Below are positions 8,300-17,220 of a stretch of DNA of 64,000 nucleotides, one piece after another (position 1 is the stretch's first letter; every line of letters begins with the position of its first letter). The DNA comes from an uncultured Geobacter sp. GTDB taxonomy: Bacteria; Desulfobacterota; Desulfuromonadia; Geobacterales; Geobacteraceae. Made by a program: the position numbers and the translations under genes. The notes beneath the pieces were generated by a model. The model was given only the letters and a program-made list of their open reading frames with translations, ran no database searches and was not told the origin of the DNA. The stretch is from positions 1-64,000 of the forward strand of contig CAIWTU010000157.1 of the NCBI GenBank assembly GCA_903915655.1. Direction: 5' to 3'.

Positions 8300-10731
8300 T
8301 GGCTAAATACTCTGAACTTTTCAGGAATCCTGTAAAAGGCGCCCGATCGGACCGCGTCGATGAAATTATCGATCCGGATAGCCTTGAAACCGAGCAGGGG
8401 TTTACCCTTCTTTTTGTTGATGACGAAGAAGGGGTCCTGCAGGCATTACGACGTATTTTCCTTGAGGAAAACTATAACATCCTTACTGCTGACTCTGCCG
8501 AAAAGGCTCTGGCGTTGATGGAAAAAACCAAAGTGCATCTGGTAATCTCCGATCATCGCATGCCGGTAATGTCCGGGGCTGAACTGTTGAAGGAAATCAA
8601 GCTGAAGTGGCCGGAGACAATCAGAATCATGTTGACCGGTTATGCTGATGTTCAATCTGTTATGGGGGCTGTGAAAGATGGTGCCGTCTACAAGTTCATC
8701 ACAAAACCGTGGCATGATGAAGACTTGCGGCTTACCGTAAGCCTGGCTCTGCAGCAGTATCACTTATTGCAGGAAAACCGAAAACTTAAGGAAATTGCCA
8801 AGAATCAACACCTGAAGATAAAAAATTATGCGGGTTTTTTTGATGAAAACAGGGGGAAGGTAGAGGTAATCCTTCTTAAGGCCGGTGAAATCAGGAATGA
8901 GGACCTGGAAAAGGCAAAAAAAGAACTTGCCGAAGATGAAACCATTGGCGAAGCCTTGGTCAGGTTGTCCATGACCACCGAAAAAAAGATCGTAATGGCG
9001 CTGCAAAAACATCTGAATATCGAATCGATAGATTTAAAAGAAGCAAACCTTATCCCGAGCACCGTCAGATTTCTGCCGCTGGAACTGTGCAAAAAAAACC
9101 GGGTGATACCGGTAAAGCTTGACGGCCGTCAGATTGTCCTTGCCATGGCCGATCCTTCGGATATCTACAAACTTGATAACATTTCTCTTATGACCGGCCT
9201 CAAGGTTGTCCCTCTGATCGCAACAAGCTCATCCATTCTCGACGAGTTGAAAAGGATTCACGGCAACGTGTCGGCCGATTCTTATGATGAAATCGGATTT
9301 CTCACGGATTTCGAGCCGCTTGATGTAATAGACATTGTGCTTGATGATGAAGAAAAGGAGATCAACGTACAGGAACTGATCGGTTCGTCTGAAGTTCCTC
9401 CCGTTATACGGATAGTCAATGCAATTATTTCGGAGGCCATACGCTTTCGTGCAAGTGACATTCACATTGAACCAAAGGCCAAATATACCGTGATTCGCTT
9501 CAGGATCGATGGGCTGCTGAATGCCAAAATAAAAATCCCCTCGGACCTTCACTCTGCAACCATTTCCCGGATCAAAATCCTGGCCAAAATGGATATTTCC
9601 GAGAGGAGAAAACCTCAGGATGGCAGAATAACGGTTAAAGCCGGGACTCGGATCGTAGACATGCGAGTTTCCTCGATGCCGACCTTAAGTGGTGAAAAAA
9701 TAGTCATGCGTATTCTTGACAAGAGCGCTTCGATAAAAAAACTGGAAGATTTGGGTGTCTTGCCGGATGACCTCAAAAAGATCAATGCCGTAATCAAAAA
9801 GCCTCAAGGGGTTATCATAGCGACAGGGCCTACCGGAAGCGGCAAGACAACCATGCTCTATTCCATCCTGAGCGCCATGATGGAAGGGAGCAAAAATTTT
9901 GAAACCATTGAGGAACCGGTGGAGTATTTTCTGGAAGAGGCTAACCAGGTTTCGGTGATGGACAAAATCGGCCTTTCCTTTGCCAGTATTCTGCGGGCTA
10001 CCTTACGTCAGGACCCTGATGTCATTCTGGTTGGAGAGGTCAGAGACTATGAGACGGCGGATGTCGCCTTCAAGGCATCCCTTACCGGTCACATGGTCCT
10101 TACCACCCTCCACACCAACAGTTCCGTGGCTTCAATAACCCGCCTTATGGACATGGGTATAAAGCCTTACATCCTGGCTTCAGCGTTGGAAGCGATAATG
10201 GCCCAGCGCCTGGTGAGAAAGATTTGCGAGCACTGTAAAGCTCCGGTTGCGCCTGATCAAGCGATACTTGACCTGCTGAAAATTTCGTCAAGCTCTTTAG
10301 GCGGAGAAACCTACCGTGGCAAGGGGTGCAATAAATGTAACAATTCCGGATACTACGGTAGAATTGGTGTTTTCGAGCTGTTCGTTATGTGTGAGGATTT
10401 TCGTCATTTCATCAGCAGCAATTATAAAGAGGTGGAACTTCTCGAGATGGCGCGTGCCAACGGAATGAAAACCCTCATAGAAGATGGATTGGAGAAGGTA
10501 AAGAATGGAAAAACAACCCTTGATGAGCTGCTAAGGGTTATAGGACCGCAAACAATATATGAGCGTGTCTGCTCAAACTGTGAAAGAGTAGTGGATGCCA
10601 AGTTCCTTTTCTGCCCCCATTGTGGTTCATTCAGGCAAAACTATTGCAAGAGTTGTCGATTGCCGCTGGAAGCTGAATGGATAAATTGTCCATTCTGCGG
10701 TACGCAGAGGGACGCAATTTCAAATAAATAA
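8299..10731 (+). CDS. Receiver domain fused to PilB/GspE-type ATPase with extra zinc ribbons
   Basis: A rare fusion of 810 residues. Residues 36-155 are a receiver with D41-D42, phospho-acceptor D85 and K136 (FITKPW). Residues of about 185-320 resemble the MshEN/GspE N-terminal domain (IGEALVRLSM, FLPLELCKKNRVIPV, LAMADPSD). The ATPase follows: ASDIHIEP, Walker A GPTGSGKT at 510-517, Walker B region DPDVILVGEVRD and the His box TGHMVLTTLHTN, all intact. The usual CEHC...CNKC zinc site is present, and the C-terminus adds a tandem zinc ribbon (CSNC, CPHC, CKSC, CPFC). It predicts a secretion or pilus motor gated by phosphorylation. Start ATG overlaps the kinase stop. Confidence 0.88.
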   Translation: MAKYSELFRNPVKGARSDRVDEIIDPDSLETEQGFTLLFVDDEEGVLQALRRIFLEENYNILTADSAEKALALMEKTKVHLVISDHRMPVMSGAELLKEIKLKWPETIRIMLTGYADVQSVMGAVKDGAVYKFITKPWHDEDLRLTVSLALQQYHLLQENRKLKEIAKNQHLKIKNYAGFFDENRGKVEVILLKAGEIRNEDLEKAKKELAEDETIGEALVRLSMTTEKKIVMALQKHLNIESIDLKEANLIPSTVRFLPLELCKKNRVIPVKLDGRQIVLAMADPSDIYKLDNISLMTGLKVVPLIATSSSILDELKRIHGNVSADSYDEIGFLTDFEPLDVIDIVLDDEEKEINVQELIGSSEVPPVIRIVNAIISEAIRFRASDIHIEPKAKYTVIRFRIDGLLNAKIKIPSDLHSATISRIKILAKMDISERRKPQDGRITVKAGTRIVDMRVSSMPTLSGEKIVMRILDKSASIKKLEDLGVLPDDLKKINAVIKKPQGVIIATGPTGSGKTTMLYSILSAMMEGSKNFETIEEPVEYFLEEANQVSVMDKIGLSFASILRATLRQDPDVILVGEVRDYETADVAFKASLTGHMVLTTLHTNSSVASITRLMDMGIKPYILASALEAIMAQRLVRKICEHCKAPVAPDQAILDLLKISSSSLGGETYRGKGCNKCNNSGYYGRIGVFELFVMCEDFRHFISSNYKEVELLEMARANGMKTLIEDGLEKVKNGKTTLDELLRVIGPQTIYERVCSNCERVVDAKFLFCPHCGSFRQNYCKSCRLPLEAEWINCPFCGTQRDAISNK

Positions 10732-10790
10732 GCGGTATGATGAAATAACTCTCTATTTGAGTTTTGAGTAGTTATTGGACAGGGCTGTCT

Positions 10791-12008
10791 ATGTTTAATA
10801 TTTTTTTTATATCAAATGATGAAAGAGTGACAAAGCTCATAGAGCGTTTTCAGCCTTTCATCAAGACCAAGTTAAGGCGGGCTTCCGACTTTGATCATGG
10901 TTTAAAGGAGTTGTTTGAAAACCGTCCTTCTCTGGTATGCATCCAGTCGCATATAGAAAATGTCTCTGGAGAGACTGTTGCCAGACATATAAAATCTCTC
11001 ATGGGAACCTCTTCTCCCAAGATAATTCTTCTGGTCGACTCTGCAATATCAACTAAAATTCCCAATGAATCATACGATGACTGGCTGCCGATAGTTGATT
11101 CGGAACAAGAATTTTATGACGTTTTTGTGAAGATGCTGAAAAGAAATCTCCCGCTATATCGTGCTGAACTCAGTACCGACAGTTATAATAATGATCAATA
11201 TGTTACAGGATGCGGCCCTGAAGCGGCGGACCCTGGTGAGAAAAGTTCAGTTCCGGCTGAAGATCCCCGTTGTAATTATGATGACAATACCACCCCTTTT
11301 AACGAGTCAGGTGCAGCATCAATTGCGATAGGCAAGGAAAGTCCCTCTCCAGCAAAAGGGGGCGGAGTAACTTCCGACAACCAGTTTTCTCCTGATATCG
11401 AGTTTTTCGGCGATCCGCATCATGTCGGACAGCATCTCCACCGTCTACCTCACGAGTTTAGCTGGATGGGGAAAAAATGCGCCAAAAGGTTTTCCCTTTT
11501 TATTTTACTCACACTTCTTGTCCTGGCTTTTGGGATCTTTCTTTATCACTCGGCCCATCGCGAAAATACCGGAGGCGGGCCAAAAAGCTCTCCGGCCACC
11601 CTCCAACTCAAAGCGGGAAAGGATAACACCTCTTTCCCAAGGTCCAAGGTCGTATTCAAGGGCCTACCTTCATTTGTACCGGCAGAAGGGCGTGTCCCCG
11701 CTTTTACTATTGCCAACCCCGGGTGGGAAAGATATCTTTCTCCCGACTTCGACTTCCGCCTCTTCAGGGAAACCGGAGCGATAAAGGCTCTGCAGGTTAT
11801 TGCCCTGGGTGATCAGGGCGTACCCGATTCTTTCCTCTCTTCGATCTTGAAAGATCTTGACTTTACTCCCCCTAAGAGGAGTGGAAAACCAGTTCTGAAA
11901 GATGGTTTCCTAATGGAGAAAAGCATAGCTGGGGGAGTTGCGGAAATTGTCTGTTACAGAACTCAAAAGCACAACAAAATTGTGGCTTTTGTCGTTGTAA
12001 TCAACTGA
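10791..12008 (+). CDS. Membrane protein with degenerate receiver-like N-terminus (unknown function)
   Basis: From ATG 10791 the protein has 405 residues. Residues 1-115 have the length and hydrophobic pattern of a response-regulator receiver (FFISNDERVTKLIERF; KIILLVDS), but the acidic pair is reduced to one Asp and the phospho-acceptor position reads VCIQSH, so it should not be phosphorylated. A low-complexity linker follows, then one membrane helix at about 233-252 and a C-terminal domain of 150 residues, probably outside the inner membrane, that I do not recognise. An in-frame TTG at 10764 is less likely. It lies between two PilB-like ATPase genes and may link them to the envelope; that is inference. 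Confidence 0.65.
   Translation: MFNIFFISNDERVTKLIERFQPFIKTKLRRASDFDHGLKELFENRPSLVCIQSHIENVSGETVARHIKSLMGTSSPKIILLVDSAISTKIPNESYDDWLPIVDSEQEFYDVFVKMLKRNLPLYRAELSTDSYNNDQYVTGCGPEAADPGEKSSVPAEDPRCNYDDNTTPFNESGAASIAIGKESPSPAKGGGVTSDNQFSPDIEFFGDPHHVGQHLHRLPHEFSWMGKKCAKRFSLFILLTLLVLAFGIFLYHSAHRENTGGGPKSSPATLQLKAGKDNTSFPRSKVVFKGLPSFVPAEGRVPAFTIANPGWERYLSPDFDFRLFRETGAIKALQVIALGDQGVPDSFLSSILKDLDFTPPKRSGKPVLKDGFLMEKSIAGGVAEIVCYRTQKHNKIVAFVVVIN
11336..11375. repeat. Possible in-gene copy of the dispersed hairpin element
   Basis: The stretch AAAGTCCCTCTCC, then AGCAAAAGG and a GGAGTAACTT segment, matches the core of the element seen at 41217, 61835 and 62924. It encodes the linker ESPSPAKGGGVTSDN of the membrane protein, upstream of its membrane helix. 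The outer arms are not clearly conserved, so the assignment is tentative. Confidence 0.35.
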
Positions 12009-12145
12009 TCTGGAGCGTCTGTCAAAGATGCAGGGAGGTCTGCCCGGATCTTGGGTGCGCCATCAGGCACCTTTGGCCAGTCTGGAGAAAATATATCCTG
12101 CAGTGTACCGGTATGACTGGAACCTATTGTTAAGGGGGGGCTCTT

Positions 12146-13987
12146 TTGCTGCGATTTGTTTTGAAATTGTCTTTGAGTAGTTTTTTTATTATGTTATTTT
12201 TCAGCCATCGATTTGAGCTCTCTTTTGCCATGGAGCCGCAGTTTGAACTGGACATCAATCTTATCAAGAAAAAGGAGCTACGATCTCCAGACGATAGCAG
12301 TACAAACCCCCCTGCAAAAAAAGCCGACGGTTTCCCGAAATCCGGGACAACGCCCCCCAAGCCGAAAGATGCTCTGTTGAAAAGGCAAAAGGAGATTAAT
12401 CCCCAACTGAAACGGGCTGAGAAAAAGTCGGGACTCACAAAAGAGGGGTATAGAGAGAAGCGATCTGTAAAGGTGAAGGAACGGTTCGAACGCCCCTCTT
12501 CAGGAGATCGATCTCCTCTCGCTCCCTCCATGACAAGGTTGCAGAAAAAATCTGATATCATCTTTTTTATTGCAGAACCGGCGGCTTATTATCCACCTCA
12601 CAAGACAAATTCTATCTGCGAGAGAAAGAAGGGAGTTGACAGCGGCCAAATTTTTTGGGAAGGTCTACTCTCCGGTGGTGGAGAGAAGAGCTATTCCTCA
12701 CAGATGCAGGGTTCCAGTTGCCTGAAACGAGAGGACAAAAAGTCTCTGCTGACAAAAGAGGGGTATAGAGAGAAGGTCTCTGTCAAGAGGAAGGAACGGT
12801 TCGTACGGAGGAAGACGATTGCCTCTTCAGGAGATCGGCGCACTCCCCCTACCTCTCCTGCCAAGCTGCAGAAAAGATCTGATGGCAAGTTTTTTGGGTC
12901 ACAACCACTGCTTTATCATCCACTCCGCATGGTTAGCCAGAGCTACGAGAGTGAGGGTGAAGTTGACAGGGCACTGATTTTATGGGAAAGGATACTCTCC
13001 GGTGGTGGAGATGCAAGCCATTCCTTGCAGATGAAGGGTTCTGATTTTTCTCTGTCGCTCGACCCGGCTAAATATCCGATCTTTACTGCGGCTGACGGAG
13101 GAAAGATTATAGTTGACGCCAAAGGGACTCTCCCCCCCCTCGTGAAAACGATAATTCAGGAAAAAGAGCCTAAAGTCAGAATAATTGCGGAAAACCCTGA
13201 TAATCGAAAACGTTTCTATAGTGCGCTACTCGATGCGGCACGGTTTTACTCCATGGAAGAAAACTTTACTTTAAACTTCGGATCTGACCCGAAATTGACC
13301 GTGACATCGAACTTCAAAATAGAAAAGAATGGCGAAAGCCTTTTGCTTAACGATATAATCCTCCTGAATATCGATGAAAAGCAGATGGGAACACCTTCAC
13401 CCCTTGTCAACTTTCTTGCAACCCAGGGTTTTCGCGTTGTTGACCTCTACCCGGTCTCCCCTGGGATGCAGGGTAGAGGTCAACGCCTATTCTATAGCAT
13501 AACTACACGGAATCAGAGGGCAATAGTTGACTCGATCATGAAAGCGCTATCGTTGCGATATGATGCGGAAAGGGAGATGCCGCTGGATAACGGTTCATTG
13601 AGCGGTGTGAGCCTTTCCGTTCGAGTCGATCGTTATTTTGAGATAGATGGCAAGGGGGTTGTTATTTCCTTTTCTGAAGCGGATAGAGTCAACTCTGCGT
13701 CGCTGAAGCTTCTCGAAAACAGGGGATTTCGGGTAGTCATCATAAAGCCAACAGACGGATTCAGAAAAATTTCAGGAAAGATTTTTTCAGTCATGAAGAT
13801 GAATGCCTCCTATGGAATGCATTCGCTCTGGAAACCGCAAGAAGCCCCCTTTGATCTTCAATTGTCAGGATGCTTTCTGCCGGCGCCTTACGGGGAGGGG
13901 AGGGTAACTTTCCTGAGCGATATAAAAATCGACCCTCTGACCAGGGAACTGATCGAATCGAGAGGTTACACGGTCATTGCAGATTGA
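12146..13987 (+). CDS. Exported protein with internal ~105-residue duplication (unknown function)
   Basis: Starts at TTG 12146, 5 nt after a strong AAGGGGGGG site; 613 residues. Residues 1-28 form a signal peptide (hydrophobic SSFFIMLFF, cut after SFA). Residues of about 93-193 and 198-302 are imperfect copies: both contain LTKEGYREK, SVK.KERF, SSGDR, LQK.SD, and W(E)..LSGGG followed by SLQMKG/SSQMQG. The C-terminal half has three short motifs of the form D....L...GF.VV (near LATQGFRVVDLYP, LENRGFRVVIIKP, IESRGYTVIAD). No family is recognised. Position between two PilB-like ATPase genes suggests an envelope component of the same system, but this is inference. Confidence 0.68.
   Translation: MLRFVLKLSLSSFFIMLFFSHRFELSFAMEPQFELDINLIKKKELRSPDDSSTNPPAKKADGFPKSGTTPPKPKDALLKRQKEINPQLKRAEKKSGLTKEGYREKRSVKVKERFERPSSGDRSPLAPSMTRLQKKSDIIFFIAEPAAYYPPHKTNSICERKKGVDSGQIFWEGLLSGGGEKSYSSQMQGSSCLKREDKKSLLTKEGYREKVSVKRKERFVRRKTIASSGDRRTPPTSPAKLQKRSDGKFFGSQPLLYHPLRMVSQSYESEGEVDRALILWERILSGGGDASHSLQMKGSDFSLSLDPAKYPIFTAADGGKIIVDAKGTLPPLVKTIIQEKEPKVRIIAENPDNRKRFYSALLDAARFYSMEENFTLNFGSDPKLTVTSNFKIEKNGESLLLNDIILLNIDEKQMGTPSPLVNFLATQGFRVVDLYPVSPGMQGRGQRLFYSITTRNQRAIVDSIMKALSLRYDAEREMPLDNGSLSGVSLSVRVDRYFEIDGKGVVISFSEADRVNSASLKLLENRGFRVVIIKPTDGFRKISGKIFSVMKMNASYGMHSLWKPQEAPFDLQLSGCFLPAPYGEGRVTFLSDIKIDPLTRELIESRGYTVIAD
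12424..13045 (+). repeat. Tandem in-frame duplication inside the exported-protein gene
   Basis: Two DNA copies: AAAAGAGGGGTATAGAGAGA recurs at 12439 and 12754 (offset 315), and ACTCTCCGGTGGTGGAGA recurs at 12667 and 12994 (offset 327). The 12-nt difference between offsets keeps the frame, so insertions or deletions since duplication have been selected to preserve translation. Confidence 0.8.
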
Positions 13988-14091
13988 CGCTACTTCTCTT
14001 TATTTGCATCCCATGGCTCCTTTAAATAGAGTTTATTATAACCCCGTGGTCGGTGTTCCGGCCACTACTTTGACACATTAACCAGCGGGTA

Positions 14092-16029
14092 ATGTCCATG
14101 TCCAAAAAAAAGCTCGGAGATATCCTCCTTGAGAACAATCTGATTTCGGAGCAGCAGCTTGGAGAGGCACTTGAACTGCAGAAGACTATTCCGGGAGAGA
14201 CGGTAGGTCAGCTGTTGTGCAAACTCGGATTCATGAAAGAATCCGATTTAAACTACATCCTTGAACAGACCGGGATGCGAAAAAAACTGGTAGATATCCT
14301 TATACAGGGGAGTCTGGTTACCAATGCGCAAATTGACCAGGCACGGGTGTTAAGCAGAAAGGACGAAATTCCGCTAGAAAAAGCGCTGTTAAGACTCGGT
14401 TTCCTTAGAGAAGATCAGTTGTCAAAAGTAATCTCTATACAGTATGATCTCCCGTTTGTTTCACTCGAAAATTTAGTAATAAATCAGGAATTGGCCAATT
14501 TTACCAACGCAAGCTACGCGCAGAAACAGAAGATATTACCGATCTCGAAAATCGGTAATACTCTTACGCTGGCAATGGCATACCCTGTAAAGCTTCATGA
14601 GTTGAAAGACTTGGAAACTGCAACACGTCTGAAAATTATTCCTGTTATTGCACTTGAATCCGAGATAGCTACGGCCCAGAAGAGATTGTACAAAATCAAT
14701 ACTCAGACAGACCAGTCTGCATATGATGAGGGGAGTCTGGATATCCCTGACAGCATGGATGATATCCTTACAAAAACCGATTTTTCAGATGATCCTGAAG
14801 TGGACGATGAGATCCGGAAGGTTTCTGAGCGGGACAGCATTATTGTAAAGCTGGTCAATAAAATCATTTATGACGGATATCAAAACAGGGCCTCGGATAT
14901 TCATATAGAGCCGTATCCCGGCAGAAAAGATGTTACAGTCAGGATGAGAATTGACGGTCAGTGCAGGATTTATCAACGGATTCCATACAAGTATAAATAC
15001 GCGATCCCTTCACGGATCAAGATAATGTCCGAACTTGATATCTCTGAAAGGAGAAAGCCGCAGGATGGGAAGATCAATTTCAAAAAATTCAGTTCGATAG
15101 ATGTAGAGTTGAGGATTGCCACTATGCCGACAGTCGGGCAACTGGAGGACGTGGTGATCAGAATACTCCATACCTCTGATCCCGTTACGTTAGCGGATCT
15201 CGGGATCAGTCCACGCAACATTGAGATCTTTGACCGATCCATCATGAGTCCGTATGGACTGATACTTGTTGTAGGCCCTACTGGCTCCGGAAAGACGACT
15301 ACACTTCACTCGGCCATTGCCAAAATCAATATACCCGAGACTAAAATATGGACAGTGGAAGACCCCGTGGAGATAACACAGCGGGGTCTGAGGCAGGTTC
15401 AGGTTAATCCCAAGATCGGCCTTACCTTTGCTGCTACGCTCCGTTCTTTTCTGCGGCTCGATCCCGACGTAATAATGGTAGGTGAGATGCGGGATGAGGA
15501 GACTGCTTCCATAGCTGTAGAAGCCTCTCTCACAGGCCATCTGGTACTTTCCACACTCCATACGAATACTGCTCCTGAAACCGTTACCAGATTACTGGAC
15601 ATGGGGCTTGATCCTTTCGGTTTTTCTGATTCTCTTTTGTGTATTCTGGCACAGAGACTGGCCCGACGTCTTTGCAACGACTGTAAAAAAGAGTATAAAC
15701 CTGAAAAGCATGAACTGGACGAAATCATAGAGGAATATGGGGTTGAAGCTTTTCGCAGCACCGGCTTGATTGAAGAGGAACTGAGAGTTTCCGTGCCGGT
15801 CGGATGTGAACGATGCAATAATACCGGCTACTACGGCCGGATGGGTATACATGAACTCCTAGAATGTAACGACCAGTTAAAAAGCCTGATTAAAAAAAAC
15901 CCCGGGACGGATGCTATCAGAAACCAGGGAATTGCGGACGGGATGACATCCCTTAAACAGGACGGCATCCTGAAGGTTTTACAAGGCCTGACCGATATAC
16001 ATGAGATCCGTAAAATATGTATCAGATAG
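14092..16029 (+). CDS. PilB/GspE-family ATPase with duplicated MshEN-like N-terminal domain
   Basis: 645 residues. The N-terminus holds two similar modules: KKLGDILLENNLISEQQL...LELQ (residues 5-60) and KKLVDILIQGSLVTNAQI...LRLGFLREDQL (65-125), each like half of a MshEN domain, a family known to bind c-di-GMP. The ATPase core is intact: ASDIHIEPY, Walker A GPTGSGKTTT, DPDVIMVGEMRD and TGHLVLSTLHTN, plus a CNDC/CERC zinc site. Start may be ATG 14092 or 14098; no strong ribosome site helps. A terminator follows. It closes the signalling cluster; no platform protein or pilin gene is adjacent, so its machine is unknown. Confidence 0.85.
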   Translation: MSMSKKKLGDILLENNLISEQQLGEALELQKTIPGETVGQLLCKLGFMKESDLNYILEQTGMRKKLVDILIQGSLVTNAQIDQARVLSRKDEIPLEKALLRLGFLREDQLSKVISIQYDLPFVSLENLVINQELANFTNASYAQKQKILPISKIGNTLTLAMAYPVKLHELKDLETATRLKIIPVIALESEIATAQKRLYKINTQTDQSAYDEGSLDIPDSMDDILTKTDFSDDPEVDDEIRKVSERDSIIVKLVNKIIYDGYQNRASDIHIEPYPGRKDVTVRMRIDGQCRIYQRIPYKYKYAIPSRIKIMSELDISERRKPQDGKINFKKFSSIDVELRIATMPTVGQLEDVVIRILHTSDPVTLADLGISPRNIEIFDRSIMSPYGLILVVGPTGSGKTTTLHSAIAKINIPETKIWTVEDPVEITQRGLRQVQVNPKIGLTFAATLRSFLRLDPDVIMVGEMRDEETASIAVEASLTGHLVLSTLHTNTAPETVTRLLDMGLDPFGFSDSLLCILAQRLARRLCNDCKKEYKPEKHELDEIIEEYGVEAFRSTGLIEEELRVSVPVGCERCNNTGYYGRMGIHELLECNDQLKSLIKKNPGTDAIRNQGIADGMTSLKQDGILKVLQGLTDIHEIRKICIR

Positions 16030-16055
16030 GGTGACATAGTTTTTTAGTATAGAAG

Positions 16056-16085
16056 CGGCGAGTCAACTCGCCGTTAATTTTTTTT
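16056..16085 (+). terminator. Rho-independent terminator after the PilB-like gene
   Basis: CGGCGAG, 4-nt loop TCAA, CTCGCCG, then TTAATTTTTTTT. It separates the signalling cluster from ychF, whose ATG is only 15 nt further on. Confidence 0.85.
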
Positions 16086-16100
16086 GAAAGAAGGATTCCA

Positions 16101-17195
16101 ATGGGTTTTAATTGCGGTATAGTCGGTCTTCCTAATGTGGGGAAGTCCACCATTTTTAATGCGCTCACCTCGGCTGGCGCAGAATCGGCTAATTATCCTT
16201 TCTGTACGATTGATCCGAATGTGGGGGTAGTCCTTGTCCCCGATATCCGGATGAAGAAGCTGGCAGAGTTTGTAAAGCCGGAGAGAATACTCCCCACGAC
16301 AATAGAGATAGTTGATATTGCCGGTCTCGTTAAGGGCGCCAGCCAGGGCGAAGGACTCGGAAACAAGTTTCTGGGTCATATCCGGGGAGTCGATGCGATT
16401 ATTCATGTGGTGCGCTGTTTCGATGATGAAAATATTATCCATGTAAACGGAAATATTGACCCGGTCAGGGATGTTGAAATTATTCAGACCGAATTAGCCC
16501 TTGCCGACCTTGATACTGTTGAAAAAAGGCTTTTGCGGGTTGAAAAGTTTTCGAAGAATGGTGACAGAAAATTGAAGGAGGAATCGGATTTTTATCTTCG
16601 CCTAAAGCAGGCGCTCGAGCAGGGTAGGGGCGCTCGCGGAGTTGCCGAGACTGCCGAGGAACGGCTTCTGATGCGTGATATCCATCTGCTGACCGATAAG
16701 CCTGTCCTCTATGTTGCTAATGTCGCGGAGGACGATCTGGAAGGAACCCATCCTTTTGTCTCAGAAGTACATGGGCTTGCCGCCAGGGAAGGGGCAGGGG
16801 TCGTTGTGATCTGTGGCAGTGTCGAGGCGGAGATATCCGAACTGGCGGAGGAGGAGAAGGGGACGTTCCTTGCGGAGATGGGGCTAATGGAATCTGGGCT
16901 GGATCGCCTGATCAGGAGTGGCTACGAGTTGCTCGGTCTCATTACCTATTTTACCGCAGGTAAGAAAGAGGTGCGCGCCTGGACCATACCGGTGGGGACC
17001 AAGGCTCCACAGGCCGCTGCCGTGATACATTCCGATTTCGAAAAAGGTTTTATTCGCGCCGAAGTGATAGCCTATTCCGATTATATTATCGCTGCGGGTG
17101 AAGCAGGAGCTAAAGTGAAGGGGTTGATGAGACTCGAAGGGAAGGAATATGTTGCTCAGGATGGGGATGTGATGCATTTCCGGTTCAATGTCTAG
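16101..17195 (+). CDS. ychF: YchF/OLA1-type ribosome-associated ATPase
   Basis: Universally conserved Obg-like P-loop ATPase of 364 residues (usual length 363). The P-loop GLPNVGKST is at residues 9-17, followed by YPFCTIDPN, the DIAGLVKGA G3 region, and the C-terminal TGS domain ending AQDGDVMHFRFNV, all hallmarks of YchF. The NKxD motif is changed to NVAE, consistent with ATP preference. Implicated in ribosome binding and stress response. ATG follows GAAGGAT. Transcribed alone between two terminators. Confidence 0.97.
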   Translation: MGFNCGIVGLPNVGKSTIFNALTSAGAESANYPFCTIDPNVGVVLVPDIRMKKLAEFVKPERILPTTIEIVDIAGLVKGASQGEGLGNKFLGHIRGVDAIIHVVRCFDDENIIHVNGNIDPVRDVEIIQTELALADLDTVEKRLLRVEKFSKNGDRKLKEESDFYLRLKQALEQGRGARGVAETAEERLLMRDIHLLTDKPVLYVANVAEDDLEGTHPFVSEVHGLAAREGAGVVVICGSVEAEISELAEEEKGTFLAEMGLMESGLDRLIRSGYELLGLITYFTAGKKEVRAWTIPVGTKAPQAAAVIHSDFEKGFIRAEVIAYSDYIIAAGEAGAKVKGLMRLEGKEYVAQDGDVMHFRFNV

Positions 17196-17220
17196 GGAAA
17201 TAGGCTTCCCTCCCTGGTAA

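Noticed and set aside
12130-12561. Minus-strand frame of 143 codons opposite the exported-protein gene
   Set aside because: Lies wholly antisense to a gene with a good ribosome site and signal peptide; composition reflects the repeat on the other strand.
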